Shown here in pieces: positions 11,477-24,200 of a stretch of 64,000 nt of DNA. The DNA comes from Ulva prolifera. Lineage: Eukaryota > Chlorophyta > Ulvophyceae > Ulvales > Ulvaceae. The stretch's first letter is position 1; each line of letters opens with the position of its first letter. Below the pieces are notes generated by a model, which searched no databases, was not told the DNA's origin, and saw nothing but the letters and a program-made list of their open reading frames with translations. Position numbers and translations under genes: made by a program. The DNA is taken from NCBI GenBank assembly GCA_023078555.1, contig CM041196.1, positions 9,256,985-9,320,984 on the forward strand. The letters run 5' to 3'.

Positions 11477-14400
11477 TTACTCATGAACGAGATCCAAGTG
11501 TGTCAAGCCGGTCATCATCCGAGCCAGACCATCAGCACGGCTACCATCGCCATCATGTCGGGAGTAGACATCGAGGATGCGCAGCTGTGGCATCGTCTCC
11601 AGGGCGTCGACAATCGGCTGCATGACCTCCAGCCCAAGCCCCACATTTGACATCAGCAGAGCCTCCAGAGCGCTGAGTTGGCGGAGGCTGTCTGCAAACC
11701 GCATCGCGTGCGCCGCGTCCATGTCTTTGTCATGGATGTTTGCAATATCCAGGGCGCGGAGGGTGTGGCGCCCGGGCGCGCCCTCCTTGGCAAGTGCATG
11801 CAGCACAGTGCACACAGAAGCGGGGGACCCATCAGCCCGTGACAACTCCAGATACGATAGCAGAGGCAGACTTGGCAGAGCCTCTGCGAGACTGTTCAGC
11901 CCATCATCTCCCAGCCTGGAACGACCCAGGGCCAGCTGCCGGAGCGCAGGCATGTCGGCTATGAATGGCCCGATGGCATCGACCGGCTCCGCGATGTGAC
12001 TTAAGCACAGGGTTGTGAGGCGCGACAGTAGCGCAGGGTTGTCTCTGCGAATGGAGGCGTGCATTTGGGCGGCAGGCATCCAGCCGCGGTAGAACCAGTG
12101 CCCAAGATGTATGTCGAGGTGATGTAGGGCGGGAAAGCCGGGGCCCACAAACAACTCCGCCAGCCTCGCCTGATGGTCAAGGCCTTCGTCAAGGATCGTT
12201 TCTGCCAACTCGAGGAGGTCTGGCGTAATTATGAGCTCGTCTAGGGAGGCCAGCTGCTTCACTGCGCCCGTAAACACCTGATACCACGGGCAATCGCAGC
12301 GCCCACCGCTGCCGAGGTGCAGCTTGAGGTTGGTCAGCCCCGACAACCGAGACAGGCGTGCGACAACGCCAAGGCCCGCACGACGCTGCGCCAGCTCCGA
12401 GGCCGATGATGAAAAGCGTGCGTCCGTTGACGGGACGTCATCAGAGGCGCTGGGGAAGGTCACGCAGTCGTGGAGGTCTAAACACGTCAGCTGTGACAGT
12501 TGTGACAGGCCGTCAAGCAGCTGCAAGGCTGGCCCAGGCCCGCGGGAAGGTTGCGCCTTCGCACTGCGAGCTCGGTATTCTCTTCCTCTTAAGCTTAAGA
12601 GGGGTCCTGTGAAATCAGGGTCTAGGCCAAGCTTCGTGACGCGCCTGGTTTTGCCAGCGTACACGAGCTCAAGCTGTCCGAGGGTGGGAAGATCACGCAG
12701 GGCGGCGGTGAACTCCGGCATGCAGAAGGCCTGAGGACTGCGGAAGTTGTGGACCACCATGTGCAGGCAGTTCAGCGCGGTGAGCTGGACTAGCGCACGC
12801 GGCCACTGCGACGGTGCCGCTGGCGACTCCACGCGTACGTCCAGCCTGAGGTGTTCGAGGGCATCACACGACTGCAGACGCTGCTGCGCAGGCGGCGGCG
12901 TGCCGCTGGCCACGACACGCAACTGCGGCAGTGGGGAGGCTGGCTGCGCATCATCAACGGCCGTCCCGGACTCCGGTGCGGCGCTCCGGGATAATGTGCC
13001 CCCAGACGCCGCAGCGCTCGGCACGCATGCGTCGCCGGCAGGGCCAGCCGTGCCGCCCGGAGGCGGCCCAGGGGGGTCTGGACCGCCTCCGGCCGTGAAG
13101 AGTGGCGCAATAGCAGCGAGCGCGAGGGCTGTCGGCGAGGTGCAGGAACACTGCTCGGCGCCCATCGCCCCCGCGCGGCCCGCGCCGCGTGCTGTGCATG
13201 CTGCGCATCGAAAGTGCGCGTGGCTCTTCACATTGATGACGCAGTACTCACGGGTGGAGCCATGCGAGGGCACGCAGCAGGCCTGAGCGACTTGGGCGTG
13301 GGAGGTGCGGGGAAGCAGCCGCAGCAGGGGCTCGATGCATACGTGGGGCTGACCTTCAGGGTCGGGGCTGTGGCGTGTATGAATCGTGTAGAGCAACGCC
13401 CGCACGATGTGCTGCGGTAGTGCCTCGTCAATCTGCACGCCGGCCACCTGTGACGTGGCCACTTCAGCACAGAGAGCCACACGTGACAGTAGTGCAGCTT
13501 AGGCGCCGCGGCCGCGTGAACACACAGCGCCTCAGCGGGCCGCAAGCGTTGCCATGCGACGGTTAGAGCGGATGAATGCGGACACATAAGCAGCATTTGA
13601 TGCACGGGGGCGCTCGTCCATCTCAGGTGACGGCTGAAGAGCCCATAGAAATAGCCTCCGTGCATATTCAGGACATGTATCAGGCGCAAGTTCAAGCACC
13701 AGTGGCCAGTGCAATGCCAGTGGTGAATGTCCACTGTTCAGGCCCGGGCGGGTGTCTGACCGTGCAACGTACACCCGGAGTGCCATTCACACATGCATTG
13801 TATATATCCTCAGCCGCCCATGCCATGCACATAGTCGCGCACACACCAGAGGCTTGAGCGCGAGCTCCAGCATTGCACGAGTACGTTGCTGGATCCGTGT
13901 CAAGAATGGCGCGCTGGAATCGCTCAGTGCGCATGACTGCACACCTCGACCACGACACGCTGGTGCGTCTCTCGCGGAAAGAACAGAAACAACACACGCA
14001 TGCCTCGCATGCAGCCTCACAGTGCACAGCATCGCAGAACTTGCACGTTGGAGTATGGAATGCTTGATGAGGTATTGAGCAGCTGCAGGGCAATCTGCTT
14101 CAGAAGATCAAGCACACACCTCGAGTGCGAGAGCGGACTGTGCCTCCGTGAGCGGCGTGTCTGTTATGCTTCCACCAAGCAGAGCCTCCCCGAGGGCCTT
14201 CTGCACCTCAGCCACTGTGGCCTCGTCGTCGAGGAAGTCGGCGGCCTGCAGCACACGTCAAGTACTATAGTGTGCTCTGGGCCAGCTGACTGTTCAACAA
14301 ATTGCTTGCTACAGCTGCAGTCAAAGCTGCAGCTGGGGCGGGTGCAATGACCACCGCATGGCACACCCTCCAGCACGGCCGACTCGGCCTCATTTCTCAC

Positions 14401-15037
14401 AGTTGTGGGGAGTGAGACAGAAACAAGCTGATCAACGCACAATGCGCTGCTGAGGCTGCTACGGTGCCTCATGCTGTGCCTTGGAGCACCTGTGAGTGGT
14501 CACACCGGGGTGTCCAAGATCTCCTCTAGATGAGTGCACCGAGATGGCACAAGACTATCTTCCAAAACAGCTATATAGTCGAAGAGCATTAGCGGTCATT
14601 TGCCCGTGGAATGCAGTGCGATAGCGATGCAGGGGTTCATTTCTTCGCCTCGCTCTGTGCCACTCTGAGACCACGCAGAAACCAGGAGCCAGAGCAAAGT
14701 GGAGCCACGAAGCAGATCAGCGTACCTTGAGTGCTCGGACGAGCGTCTCAGAGTCTTCGGCTGTTCCGGGGAATGTGTTCGTGCTCGCAGCGACGGGGCT
14801 GGAGCACGCCAGCCATGCCTCGACATCGGACATGGACACACCATGAGGCAACGGCACTGACACTGTAGCATCGGCTTCACCGTTCTCATCTGCTTGGTGG
14901 CAGAGATCAGTGATTAGCCGCGATCGCTGGGCTGCTGCAGCGGGCACGACAGCGGTGTTGTGCCCCCAAACGAAGGTCGCCTCCGCTGGCGAGCCCGCGA
15001 TGCACAGATCCACGGAGCCAGAAAGAGAAGCCATCAT
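11477..15037 (-). CDS. Skp1/BTB-POZ-like + LRR protein, locus 5 (intact, divergent POZ)
   Basis: Exon 1 (15037-14728) begins MMASLSGSVDLCIAG and contains ATFVWGHNTAVVPAAAAQRS, VSVPLPHGVSMSDVEAWLAC and ETLVRALK before GTACGC; it is the most divergent POZ half in the window. Exon 2 (14245-14119) reads AADFLDDEATVAEVQKALG...LALE and ends before GTGTGT. Exon 3 (13432-11477, acceptor GTGCAG) encodes about 651 aa: IDEALPQHIVRALLYTI, LLRLLPRTSHAQVAQACC, a Cys-rich patch (RCAACTARG, EQCSCTSPT), a Pro/Gly-rich linker, then LRRs such as LTALNCLHM, LPTLGQLEL, LSQLTCLDLHDC, MPALRQLALGRSRLGDDGL, LRALDIANIHD and MPQLRILDVY. All introns are phase 0. About 795 aa in total. It defines, with the pseudogene at 16.5-18.7 kb, a subfamily with longer LRR spacing. 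Confidence 0.82.
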
Positions 15038-15299
15038 CTCCTAACGCAAATGAGAGTGGAGAAGCCTGAAGTCGAAGATGTGCAAACGAGACCTCGGTGC
15101 ACGTTCATGGCTGAGGTATGCCGACAGATCGCTCGTACTCATCTCACAGATACAACTAGTGTCATCTGAATCATCGTGAAGGAATTGGCGAGTATGTGAC
15201 CCCACAGCCGGCTGCCAGTGGCCAAGTGGTAGCAGGCTACCTCAGGCGTATGCAAGTACAAGTCCAATGGCTGCGTTTTAAGGGCAGCAGATATGTTGA

Positions 15300-15346
15300 A
15301 TTCAGCCTACGCAGGATAACTACTAGTTATCCTGCGTAGGCTGAAT
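15300..15346. repeat. Perfect 23-bp inverted repeat (hairpin)
   Basis: Arms of 23 bp (starting ATTCAGCCTACGCAGGATAA) separated by a single C; there is no mismatch. It lies 260 bp upstream of the locus 5 start codon, in otherwise unremarkable intergenic DNA. A transcript would form a very stable stem. It could be a foldback relic, a small-RNA source or an upstream control element. Confidence 0.85.
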
Positions 15347-15349
15347 CCA

Positions 15350-16490
15350 AAATAGTATCCAAAGCTACAGATCACCATGTACATGCATGTGGCGCGCTGC
15401 AAAGTAGCTAGAGCACATCTACTTCTAGCAGAGACCTCGCCTGGACGAATCTGGCATTGGCTGCTCGCTCAGACATGTTTGGGAGTCTCAGGCTCTCCAG
15501 GCTAGAGGCGGACTTCATCACGCACACTGGGTGGCGCATCCGCGGCCCTCTGAGCAGAGCTACAGCACCGCCTGGGGTAGCCAGCGCCGCCTCCCCCCAC
15601 ACGATGTCGATGTAGTCCCTCAGACCCGGACACAGCCCACCCACTTCCCGCAAACCTCACCCTCGTCTCCCAGGCGTGGGACGCCATGCACTGCTGCCTG
15701 CAATCCTCGTTCCCGTCGGTGATCGGATTTATCGGGTACCCGATACTGACGTCAGTACTGCAGCCCTTCGCACACTACGCGTAGCTACGGTGGATATCCC
15801 GGCACACCAACCGTCCCAGCTACCTTTTGAGACGCGTGCCGGTCCGCCTTGCACCTTGCCGCCTCCAGCCTTGCGTGTACACATGTGACTTCACATCGAG
15901 TGCTTCCACTGCACACCGGCATGCACATTCAGTGAGCTGTGTTGAGCGGCTGGTGTGTGCGAGTCAGGGATTTCTCAAGTCCCACTGCCGGCCATGCTCC
16001 ACTTGCAATTCAAATCGACAGAGGTGAGGCAGAGCAGAACAGGTATCTCGTTGTACATGTCATGTGGAAAGAAATGCAGGCTTAAGAGATGCAGGCACAA
16101 GATCCAGAGACACATTCTCGTTCAGCACTGCCCGTAAGGCGAGCGCGATCCCTGACAGCAAGGACTCCGGATGATTTCAGACAGAGCACGGACTGCAACT
16201 GTGCCATCCATTGATGTACACTGTGGCACTGCAGCAGGAGTCTCGGAAGCAGCGCACGGTGCGGAGTGGTGGCTATCATAGCTCCAGCGCCGTCAGTTGT
16301 TGATCAACGACGCGGCCAAAGCACGCGCTCGAATCACCCGGGCAGTGGCCCAAACCAACAATCTGAGCTCAAAGACCGCAGAGACTGTACTCTCAGCACA
16401 GCGTCACGCCCCATGTCACGTAGCCGTGACCTACAGCTCTGCCTGGACACAAGATCGACCAGTTCTGGAAGTGAAATTGAAGCACCTCAT
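15350..16490. other. Intergenic region upstream of locus 5
   Basis: No convincing gene. A minus-strand frame at 15,408-15,560 reads SLESLRLPNMSERA, faintly LRR-like, possibly an eroded family remnant, but too short and diverged to call. Confidence 0.4.
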
Positions 16491-16493
16491 GAG

Positions 16494-18700
16494 TCAGTAG
16501 GACAGGCTGGTCAGGTGTGTTAGCCCTGTCATCATCTGCGCCAGGCCGCGAGATCGCTGATTGTCTGCAGGAAAGGTGTGTGCGGCGAGGCTGCGCAGCC
16601 GTGGCAGTGTCTCCAGAACGTCGACAACCGGACGCATGGCCTCCAGGCTCAGGCCACAGACGTTTGACGTGTGCAGATCCTTTGGAGCGCTGAATTGGCG
16701 GAGGTAGGCGGCAACCTGCACCCCTTCAGCCACGCCTACATGACCGATATTTATGACAAGATGTGATATCCAGTTTGCGAAGGGTGTGCCGCCCGGATGC
16801 GCCCGGCATGGACAGCGCATGCAACACGGCACACAACGTGGCATGGAATATGTCGGGGGCCATCGAGATGTCGAGGGCCGTGAGGGCAGGCAGACGCGGC
16901 AACGCCGCTGCAAGACTGTTCATCCCATCATTTCCCAGTCCACTACGTGAGAGGTTCAGCGACCGGAGCTTGGGCATGTCGGCTATGAGCGGCCCGATGC
17001 CGGTCACCGGCTCTGCAATTTGATTCAGCCGAAGGGCGGTCATGCGTGCAAGCAGCGCCTTGTGCGCAGTCTGCATGCGGCCGTGGATCCTGTCAGCAGG
17101 CATTACGCGGCCCTCGCTAGAATCACAGTACACCTCCAGGTGGTGGAGTGCGGGCAGACCCGGGCCTGCGAACAAATCCACCAGCATCTCCTCATGGCCC
17201 GTTTCATGGTGCCCTTCTGGCGATGTCAAGTGCATATCCAGCTCGATGTGGAGCTCGTGCAGGGATGCCAGCTGCTGCACCGCTCCCGCAAACGTCTGAT
17301 ACCACGCGCATTCGCGGTGGCCACGCCCGAGGGACATTTGGAGGCGTGACAACAGCGACAACCGCGACAGGCGCGCAATGCCGTCAAGCCTTGCGGCGCT
17401 CGGAATGCCAGACTCGGTCGACGGTGAATCACCTTCGTCTGATGATGAGTATTCATCAAATCTAGGTTCATAGCGGCTGTGGGGGAACGTCACACAGCTG
17501 CGGATGTCCAGGTCTTGTAGCTGTGGTAGTTGGGAGAGGCCATCAAGCAGCTGTAGGGCCGGCCCCGGCTTAGAAGGAGGTGCGGTCGTCACAGGAGCAC
17601 GGACGGGGTGGCCTCTGAGCTTGAATTCCAGGCCGACATCTGTGACTCGCCTGGTGCGCATGGTGCTACATTCGTACCGGAGCTCAAGGTGTTGAAGAGC
17701 GGGAAGATCGCGCAGGGCGGCGGTGAACTCCGGCATGCAGAAGTCAGCTGGCCTGCGGAAGTGGTTGACAGACACATCTAGGCTACGCCGCGTTGTCAGC
17801 CGGGCGAGCACTTGTGGCCACTGCATACGCACAGCTCACGGCTCGGCACCTATCTCGATGATGAGACGCGTGAGATGATAGAAGGCCTGTGGCTGCTGCT
17901 GCGGAGTCGGGGGTGCGCTGCTGCACTCTGGATGCTGCCGCTGCGCCGGGGGGCCGAGCTGTGAACTAGGACTGCCGGGGGCCGGCGAAGACTCCGATGA
18001 GCCCCCCTGGGATGAGCCCCCCTGGGATGAGGCCCCCCGGGATGAGGCCCCCTGGAATGAGGCCCCCTGGGATGAGGCCCCCCGGGATGAGGCCCCCCGG
18101 GATGAGGCCCCCCGGGATGAGGTCCCCCGGGATGAGGCCCCCTGGGATGAGGCCCCCTGGGATGAGGCCCCCCGGGATGAGGCCCCCTGGGATGAGGCCC
18201 CCCGGGATGCCGCAGCGGCAGGTGCACAGGTGTGCAACGCAGGGGCAGCCAAGGCAGGGGGTGTGCCAGTGACCAGGTGGGGCCCTGGGGGGTCTGCACC
18301 GCCTGCAGCCTGAAGAACTGCACAACCGCATCCAGCACGAGGGCTGTCGGCGAGGTGCAGGAGCACTGCTCGACTCCCAAGGCCCCTGGGGGGCCTGCAA
18401 CCGGTGATCTGCATACTGCGCATCGGAGATGATCAGGCATCCGTGCGTCGATGTGGCAGCAGCCACGGTCGGCGCCAGCCTGGATGATGCAGCGGGCGCC
18501 GTTGGAGGAATCTGAGGGCATGCAGCAGGCATGCAGTACGGCCGCGTGGGAGGTTCGGGGAAGCAGCAGCAGCAGCGGCTCGACATGGGCCTGGCCTTGC
18601 CGGCCGTGCGAGAAGCGGCGCGTGTGAATTGCGGCGAGGATCGCCAGCAACATGGGCTGCGGCAGTGCGTCGTCGATGTGCACAGTGGCCACAGCTGGTC
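16494..18700 (-). pseudogene. LRR exon of POZ-LRR family, broken (locus 6)
   Basis: Corresponds to exon 3 of locus 5: IDDALPQPMLLAILAAI, LLLLLPRTSHAAVLHACC, EQCSCTSPTALVL, then an expanded Ser/Gly-rich linker, MQWPQVLARLTTRRSLDVSV, LPALQHLELRY, LDGLSQLPQLQDLDIRSC, MPKLRSLNLSRSGLGNDG and LPRLRSL. The frame changes near 18,320 (VVQFF to AAGGADPP), an in-frame TGA interrupts the sequence at about 17,838 just before AVRMQWPQ, and the frame changes again near 16,760. The bases where the exon 3 acceptor should be read GTGCAC rather than GTGCAG. No exon 1 or 2 of its own is adjacent; the next POZ exons (19.6-20.6 kb) belong to another copy. Probably a pseudogene, though sequencing indels cannot be excluded for the two shifts. 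Confidence 0.75.
17996..18206. repeat. 15-bp minisatellite inside the locus 6 linker
   Basis: About 14 copies of GATGAGGCCCCCTGG with C/T variation. Read on the minus strand it encodes repeats of five residues, GASSQ or GASSR. The 15-bp period keeps the frame, so expansion within the Pro/Gly linker of this exon would have been tolerated while the gene was functional. Confidence 0.9.
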
Positions 18701-18832
18701 GGTCGAGCGAGATGGGCATGCATGAAGTTTCGAAAAGGCAGGCAACAGGCATGCTTGACACAGAATGCAGCCTCGGCGACTGCACCAACTGGACCTGCAG
18801 CATCTGACGAGATGCTGCCACGCTGGTCACAG

Positions 18833-18890
18833 CGCATCACATGCTCACGGCCACGCTGGTCACAGCGCCCACGGCCACGCTCGTCACACT
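18833..18890. repeat. Short tandem repeat (ACGGCCACGCTGGTCACAGCGC type)
   Basis: Three imperfect copies of a 22-25-bp unit with CACGCTGGTCACAG / CACGCTCGTCACA at the junction between the truncated locus 7 and locus 6. It may mark the recombination point that removed the LRR part of locus 7. Confidence 0.55.
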
Positions 18891-18891
18891 A

Positions 18892-20620
18892 CTATCCTGC
18901 CGAAGTAGTAAGCTTCAGCTGCAACAGGATCGATGCGCACTCCGACGCGCAGGGGCTCCACATCGGCGGCGGTGCATCATGATGATCTCCGCCCGCGGCG
19001 GGCCGTTCGGTTGACATCTTCTGCTTGAAAGGATGGTGGTGATGGCCTGAGCACGTCTGGCTGCAGGCAGGCATTCCGGGGATGCTCAGGCTGTAGCCCG
19101 CGGTGGCGTGGTCTCTGATTGCGTCGTCCCCGCCGCTGCAGCACGCGCGCACGACGGCCGGGTGGAAACTGCGGGGGAGCGGCTGGACAAGCCGACACAG
19201 CTCCTGCGGGTGTGGGTTGGTGGGGCGGTCATGGCTGCGCTCCAGGGGGGCAGGTTGCCGGTGCATAGCGGCGAGAACAGCTGGCAGGCAGGGCGGGGGC
19301 ACATGTACAGCGTGTGTGATCTGCACACATCCATGGCCGCCGTGAATAGCCGAGCCTCGTTCGATTTCCACAGAGAGCTACCTTCGTGGAGTCGACAGGA
19401 CCATGCAGCATGCACAGACTATGGTGTCATCAGGTTGCATGTGGGAGTTTCCATGCGGCGTGTAAGTGGCTTTCGTGTGATGGTATTTCACATTGACATG
19501 CCGCATGCACACGCGACTTGGATTAACACATCAGTATCAGGTAACAGTTGAACGAACAGCAAGCGTACAGCTGGAAAGGCAGTCGCGGTTGGCTTAACAA
19601 CAGAGTGCTCCGAGATCATACACACCTGAGAAGCCTTAGCACACTCATCCACCGACGGAATCGCATGCCCTTTGAATCTGCCGACTCGAGCAAGCGTTTC
19701 CGTACTGTAGGCGACAGCATGCCTGCCCAAAACAGCCACAATGAGAGGGCGGCAGAGGGCAGCGCTGCTGTTGTCACTGACATGCAGGAAGTCTGCAGCC
19801 TGCAGGCATCGCATTGACCTGCTTCGTGGCAGAACGCTCGATTCGGCTGGAATGAAAGGCAGTGCATGCTACTGGCAGTCTGTGTCGCCAGCTCCGTGGT
19901 GGACGAGGGAAGGTAGGAAAAGCTGTAGTTGGCAAGTGGCTACCGGGCATGCTGCTGAAGTGCACCCTGGCAGCGATTACGGAGAATGCTGACCCGTTCG
20001 CAACGTAACAAGTTATAGCCATACGTCTATTTACAACAGAGAAATCAATCCCACACACTTGTCACGAAGCCATGGCCTCGAAGACGCAGCGGTGACAAGA
20101 GCTGGCCACAGGCAGTTTCACATGTTCCTCACGCTGGCATGGCTGAAAGTGATGTACAAATTCCAACCACTGGAAACGTTTAGGTTCTGACAGGTCAACG
20201 TGGACCGACGCATGTGGACCTGTTTCGAACATTCTGCACGTTCACTAGATGAAAGCCGACGTTTGGCGGGGCACCTGCCCGAGGACATGGACGGCTGAGC
20301 TAATCAGCTAGATGATAGGTAGGCGATGCGTACCTTGAGCGCTGCCAAGAGCGTCTCGGCATCCTGCCTGCCAGGCTCACCACGATTGTCTACACCAGCC
20401 GCAGCCCCCCTTTGCTGGGCACACAGCAACCAGGCCTGGGCGTGTCTACAAATGACAGTGGCACAGGTAACCTCGTTGCTGAGGAGTCATCTCGACTGAG
20501 GAGGTCTACGACTAATTCACTTCGCTGGGCACAGCAGTCTGGCACGTCTATATACAGCTGTCAGAAGCAAGCCTAGCACGGGAACCGGGCTCGGTGACCG
20601 CTCGACGCCGCGGCACTGCA
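18892..20620 (-). pseudogene. Truncated POZ-LRR family copy (locus 7)
   Basis: Exon 1 (about 20,560-20,334) shows IDVPDCCAQRSELVVDLLS, VPLSF and, in another frame, AWLLCAQQRGAAAGVDN...ETLLAALK before GTACGC; at least two frame changes are needed to follow it. Exon 2 (19,799-19,626) is open: AADFLHVSDNSSAALCRPLI...ECAKASQ before GTGTGT. Exon 3 (19,320-18,892) has ITHAVHVPPPCLPAVLAAM and VQPLPRSFHPAVVRACC but ends at a stop (LKLTTSAG) before any LRR; the next copy's exon 3 begins about 190 bp further on. So the LRR part has been lost and the copy is most likely non-functional, unless it is used as a short POZ-linker protein. Confidence 0.7.
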
Positions 20621-20639
20621 TTTGATACGCAACCACAAT

Positions 20640-21260
20640 GACTACCAAGCTGTCCAATTCACCTGCTTCCAAGCCCAGAAAGCAACAGCTCACTGCCTGG
20701 CGCTCGCTCACCGCATGCCAGCGAGAGGTGGCCGTTTTTGCCTCTGCTGATTCATTTGACCGTTGGCACTGCCGCGCAGCTGCAGCGAATTGCTGCCCTC
20801 AACTTGTACGTACATGGGTCTGTTCTTGCTATACGCTGAATCGCAGCGAGCCGCGATCCGCTTGCAATGCACAATACATCCGGGTCTGAAGGTTCGTTCT
20901 AGGCTAGGAACACTTTCGTGCACCTACTGATGATGAAGCAGCGCGTGCTGTCGATCTGGCATGATCCGCGGTGATGTGAAGTGATGTGAAGTGGTGTGAA
21001 GTGATCCTTCCAGGACAAATATCTCATCTGGCTCGTTATAGAGAGATACGCACGGAAAGCTTCCGCTTGGAATCACATTAACATGCGAAACGTACATGTA
21101 CTGGTGACAATCGCTGTATATTTACAGACTCTCAACTGTTGATAATCGAATGTTGGATACCTTGGCACATGCGCGTGCTGAGTCGCTGTTTGATTGTTGA
21201 ACTCTGTGACCAAGTCTCCTTGAAGCGACCATCAATTCTGAACTTCCGGACGTCGACACC
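20640..21260. other. Intergenic space between divergent loci 7 (-) and 8 (+)
   Basis: About 600 bp with no gene. It should contain the promoter of the intact gene at 21,261. A small direct repeat (GTGATGTGAAGTG type) lies at about 20,970-21,005. No TATA box or other named site stands out. Confidence 0.4.
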
Positions 21261-24200
21261 ATGAGCAAGCCCAGTTCAGACTCTTCAGAGTCGACGTGGC
21301 TACGTCTGGACCACTGCAACATGTCCTTCGTCGGCTCGGACGTCGCTGAATGCTTGGTGGTGCCTCGCTGCTGTGCCGAGCGTGGCCAACTGGTCAAAGA
21401 CCTGCGAAACTGCCACGACAAGGAAGCTGAATGGGCTGAAGAGCTGCCCTTACAGCTATCGATTGCCGAAGTCAAAGCCTGGCTGGCGTTCGCTCGACGG
21501 GAGAGTGCAGCAGGCACCGGGCAGGACACCGAGGCACTCCTGAATGCACTGAAAGTGCGCCTGCTGACTCATGCAAGATCTGCTCTAGGTCAGGTGTCCA
21601 TGCTTGGCACGTGAACCGGCTGGGCTCCACAGAGCCCATGCCATGGCATTTTGTTCGTTCGTGCCAGAGGTGAACTACATCATCTATGGACTGGATACGT
21701 GTCTAATCAAGCTTCAAGTTGGTGGCGTTCGCTCACTGGTGGCGTTCTCTTTGGCTTTGAAGTCAAGCGTACGATACCAGTTGTCGAGACACCTCACCTC
21801 CTTGGAAATGCTCAATCTGCAATCAGTGGGTGCCTCTTTGACATTAGTAGTCATTGGGGAACATGAACATTCTGCCAGCTACCATACTACTTCTCATACA
21901 GGTCCTACTGGCAATCGAGCTCAGCCAGCAGGGATAGGACAAGCACACAGCCCGACCTCCGGGCTGCACTGTATTTTTTTAGGCCACATTCAAGCAATCA
22001 ACAAATGGCGTGTCAGAATGTGAGCATGTGCTGAATGTGAGCATGTGTGAGCATGTGAGCATGTGCTGAATGTGAGCATGTGCTGTAACGAGCAGTCGAA
22101 CACGGATGTGATCACAAGACCGAACGTGGTGCAGGCTGCAGACTTCTTGCAGGACCACGCACTCACCACTGCAATCTCCCGCCTTCTGCTCCTGAACGTA
22201 CTCGGCGACCAAGGCGTGGCCACTGCTGAATCTGACATGGCCATGGCGGATCCTCCAACAGCAGAGCAGTGCGAGCAGGCTGCTCTGGTGCGCACACGCC
22301 GCTGCCGCTGCTGAGCAATGCATGAGGTGCCTGACCTGGCGATGCACAGCAGCACTGTGTGCTACGCACCATCTGCAGACGTCAAAACTGTGTGGTGACA
22401 GATGTCCACGGCCCCACAACTGCTCGTCCACGGAACCATTTGTCTCCCGGCCTGCTGAATCAATATTTATGTTCACAAGGCTCTCTGATCCCTGACCTGC
22501 TTGATGACACCGGCGTGGGGTGCAGACTGCGACCGCCGTGGCGACAGTGAACCCGGACTACCTGCACACTGTCCTCGCCGCACTACTGCATCGCCACCAC
22601 ACGCTGTGGAGGCAGCGGCACTCCAGCCCCTGCTTCGCCTCCCCTGAGTCACCCGCGCGTCACCGCCCTGATGGCCAGCAGCTCTCATGCCTGCTCCAGC
22701 TGCTTCCTCGCAGCTTCCACCCCGCCATCGTGCAAGCATTCCGCAGCCGTGCGGGCCACGGCGAAGCCTTCCTCAGCGTACGCGTGCAGTGCATGCCAGG
22801 CTGCACGTATGCTGCGCATGCGGCGCACTCCGGTGAGCGGGCAGCTCCACAGCAGCCTGGATCAGGTGCCCCCCTGCCTCGCCTCGGCCACTGCGGGCCA
22901 TGGTGTGCCGCCCTGACGGAACAGCTCCTGGCGGCGGCGGCGGCGCTGCTGGCCGGGGGCCGCGCTAAGCGCGTCCGGGACCCTGACTGCAGCTGCGATG
23001 CCACCCACGGGCCGATGCGGCGCGTCCAGCAAGCGGCTGGCCAGGCACGCGCCAGCGGCGACACTCTGCCTGCTGCCACCCCTCTTCCTACCACACTGCC
23101 GCGCCCTGAGGAGTCACTGAGGCACGGCGCTATCATCACACAGCTGGATATTGAGTTGAAGTGGCGCGCCCACCCACAGCCCCCCCGGTTGTGCGTCGCG
23201 CTGGCCCAGCTGCGTACGCTGCGCGAACTGACCGTCTCCGCCGGTGACCCTTCTCACCTGAGGCCCCAGGAGTTTGGGGCAGCGCTGCAATCTCTGCCTG
23301 CCCTCCAAAATCTCAGCATCCGGTGCACCACGAAGACGTTTGACGATGCGTCGCATGCTGCGGCCGACACTTTACTCCAGGCCGTGGCGACACTGACACA
23401 GCTTTCCGGGCTGGAACTGGCTGACTGCATCTTCTTCGGTACTGGGGGGCCCTCACATGTCACGCGCCTGGCGAGCCTGCCGCAGCTCACATCGCTGGCC
23501 GGCGGGGGCATCATCGAGGGGCCGGACTACAAGGACGAGCTGGTTCAAACCGTGAGCCGGATGACGGCGCTCCGCGAGCTGCACGTGAGCATGCGCGCAA
23601 CAGACACATCAGAGCAGTACCCAAAGTGCCAAGGCGCGTGTGCGGGCATCGTGCTGCAGGTTTGCAGGGCGACTCTGCAGCTCACAGCGCTGCAAGCGCT
23701 CGGGCTGCCCGGCTTGTACCTTCAAGGAGGAGGATTCCTCCATCTCGGAAAGTTTCACAGCGCGTTGTGTGAGCAGAATGCGCCTCTGCTCAGCCGGCTG
23801 ACCGCCCTAAACCTGACGGACGCGTTTGATGGAAGCATGGAGAGCCACGTATCCGCCGCCCTGGCTCTGCTTGCAGATGCACCAGTCCTCGAGTCACTGC
23901 GTCTGGGGTACAATGGGCTCCGGGACGGTGGCCTGAAGCGGCTGGCATGCAGCCCATGCTTGTCGCGCTTGAGGCGGCTTGTGCTTGAACAGAACGGCGC
24001 GACAGGCGCAGGACTTTGCTCCGTTATCCAGGCGGCGGCCAGGGGTGCTGCAGAGGGTGGGCACGGGCTGCGGGAGCTCGACATTAGCGGGAACCTCATC
24101 CGTGAGCAGGACGCCGCGCGGTTGGCCGCCAACCTGCCGGGGCTGTGCAGCCTAGAGGTGTTGAACATTCGGCATTTATTTGACAGCGAGGCCGGTCTGC

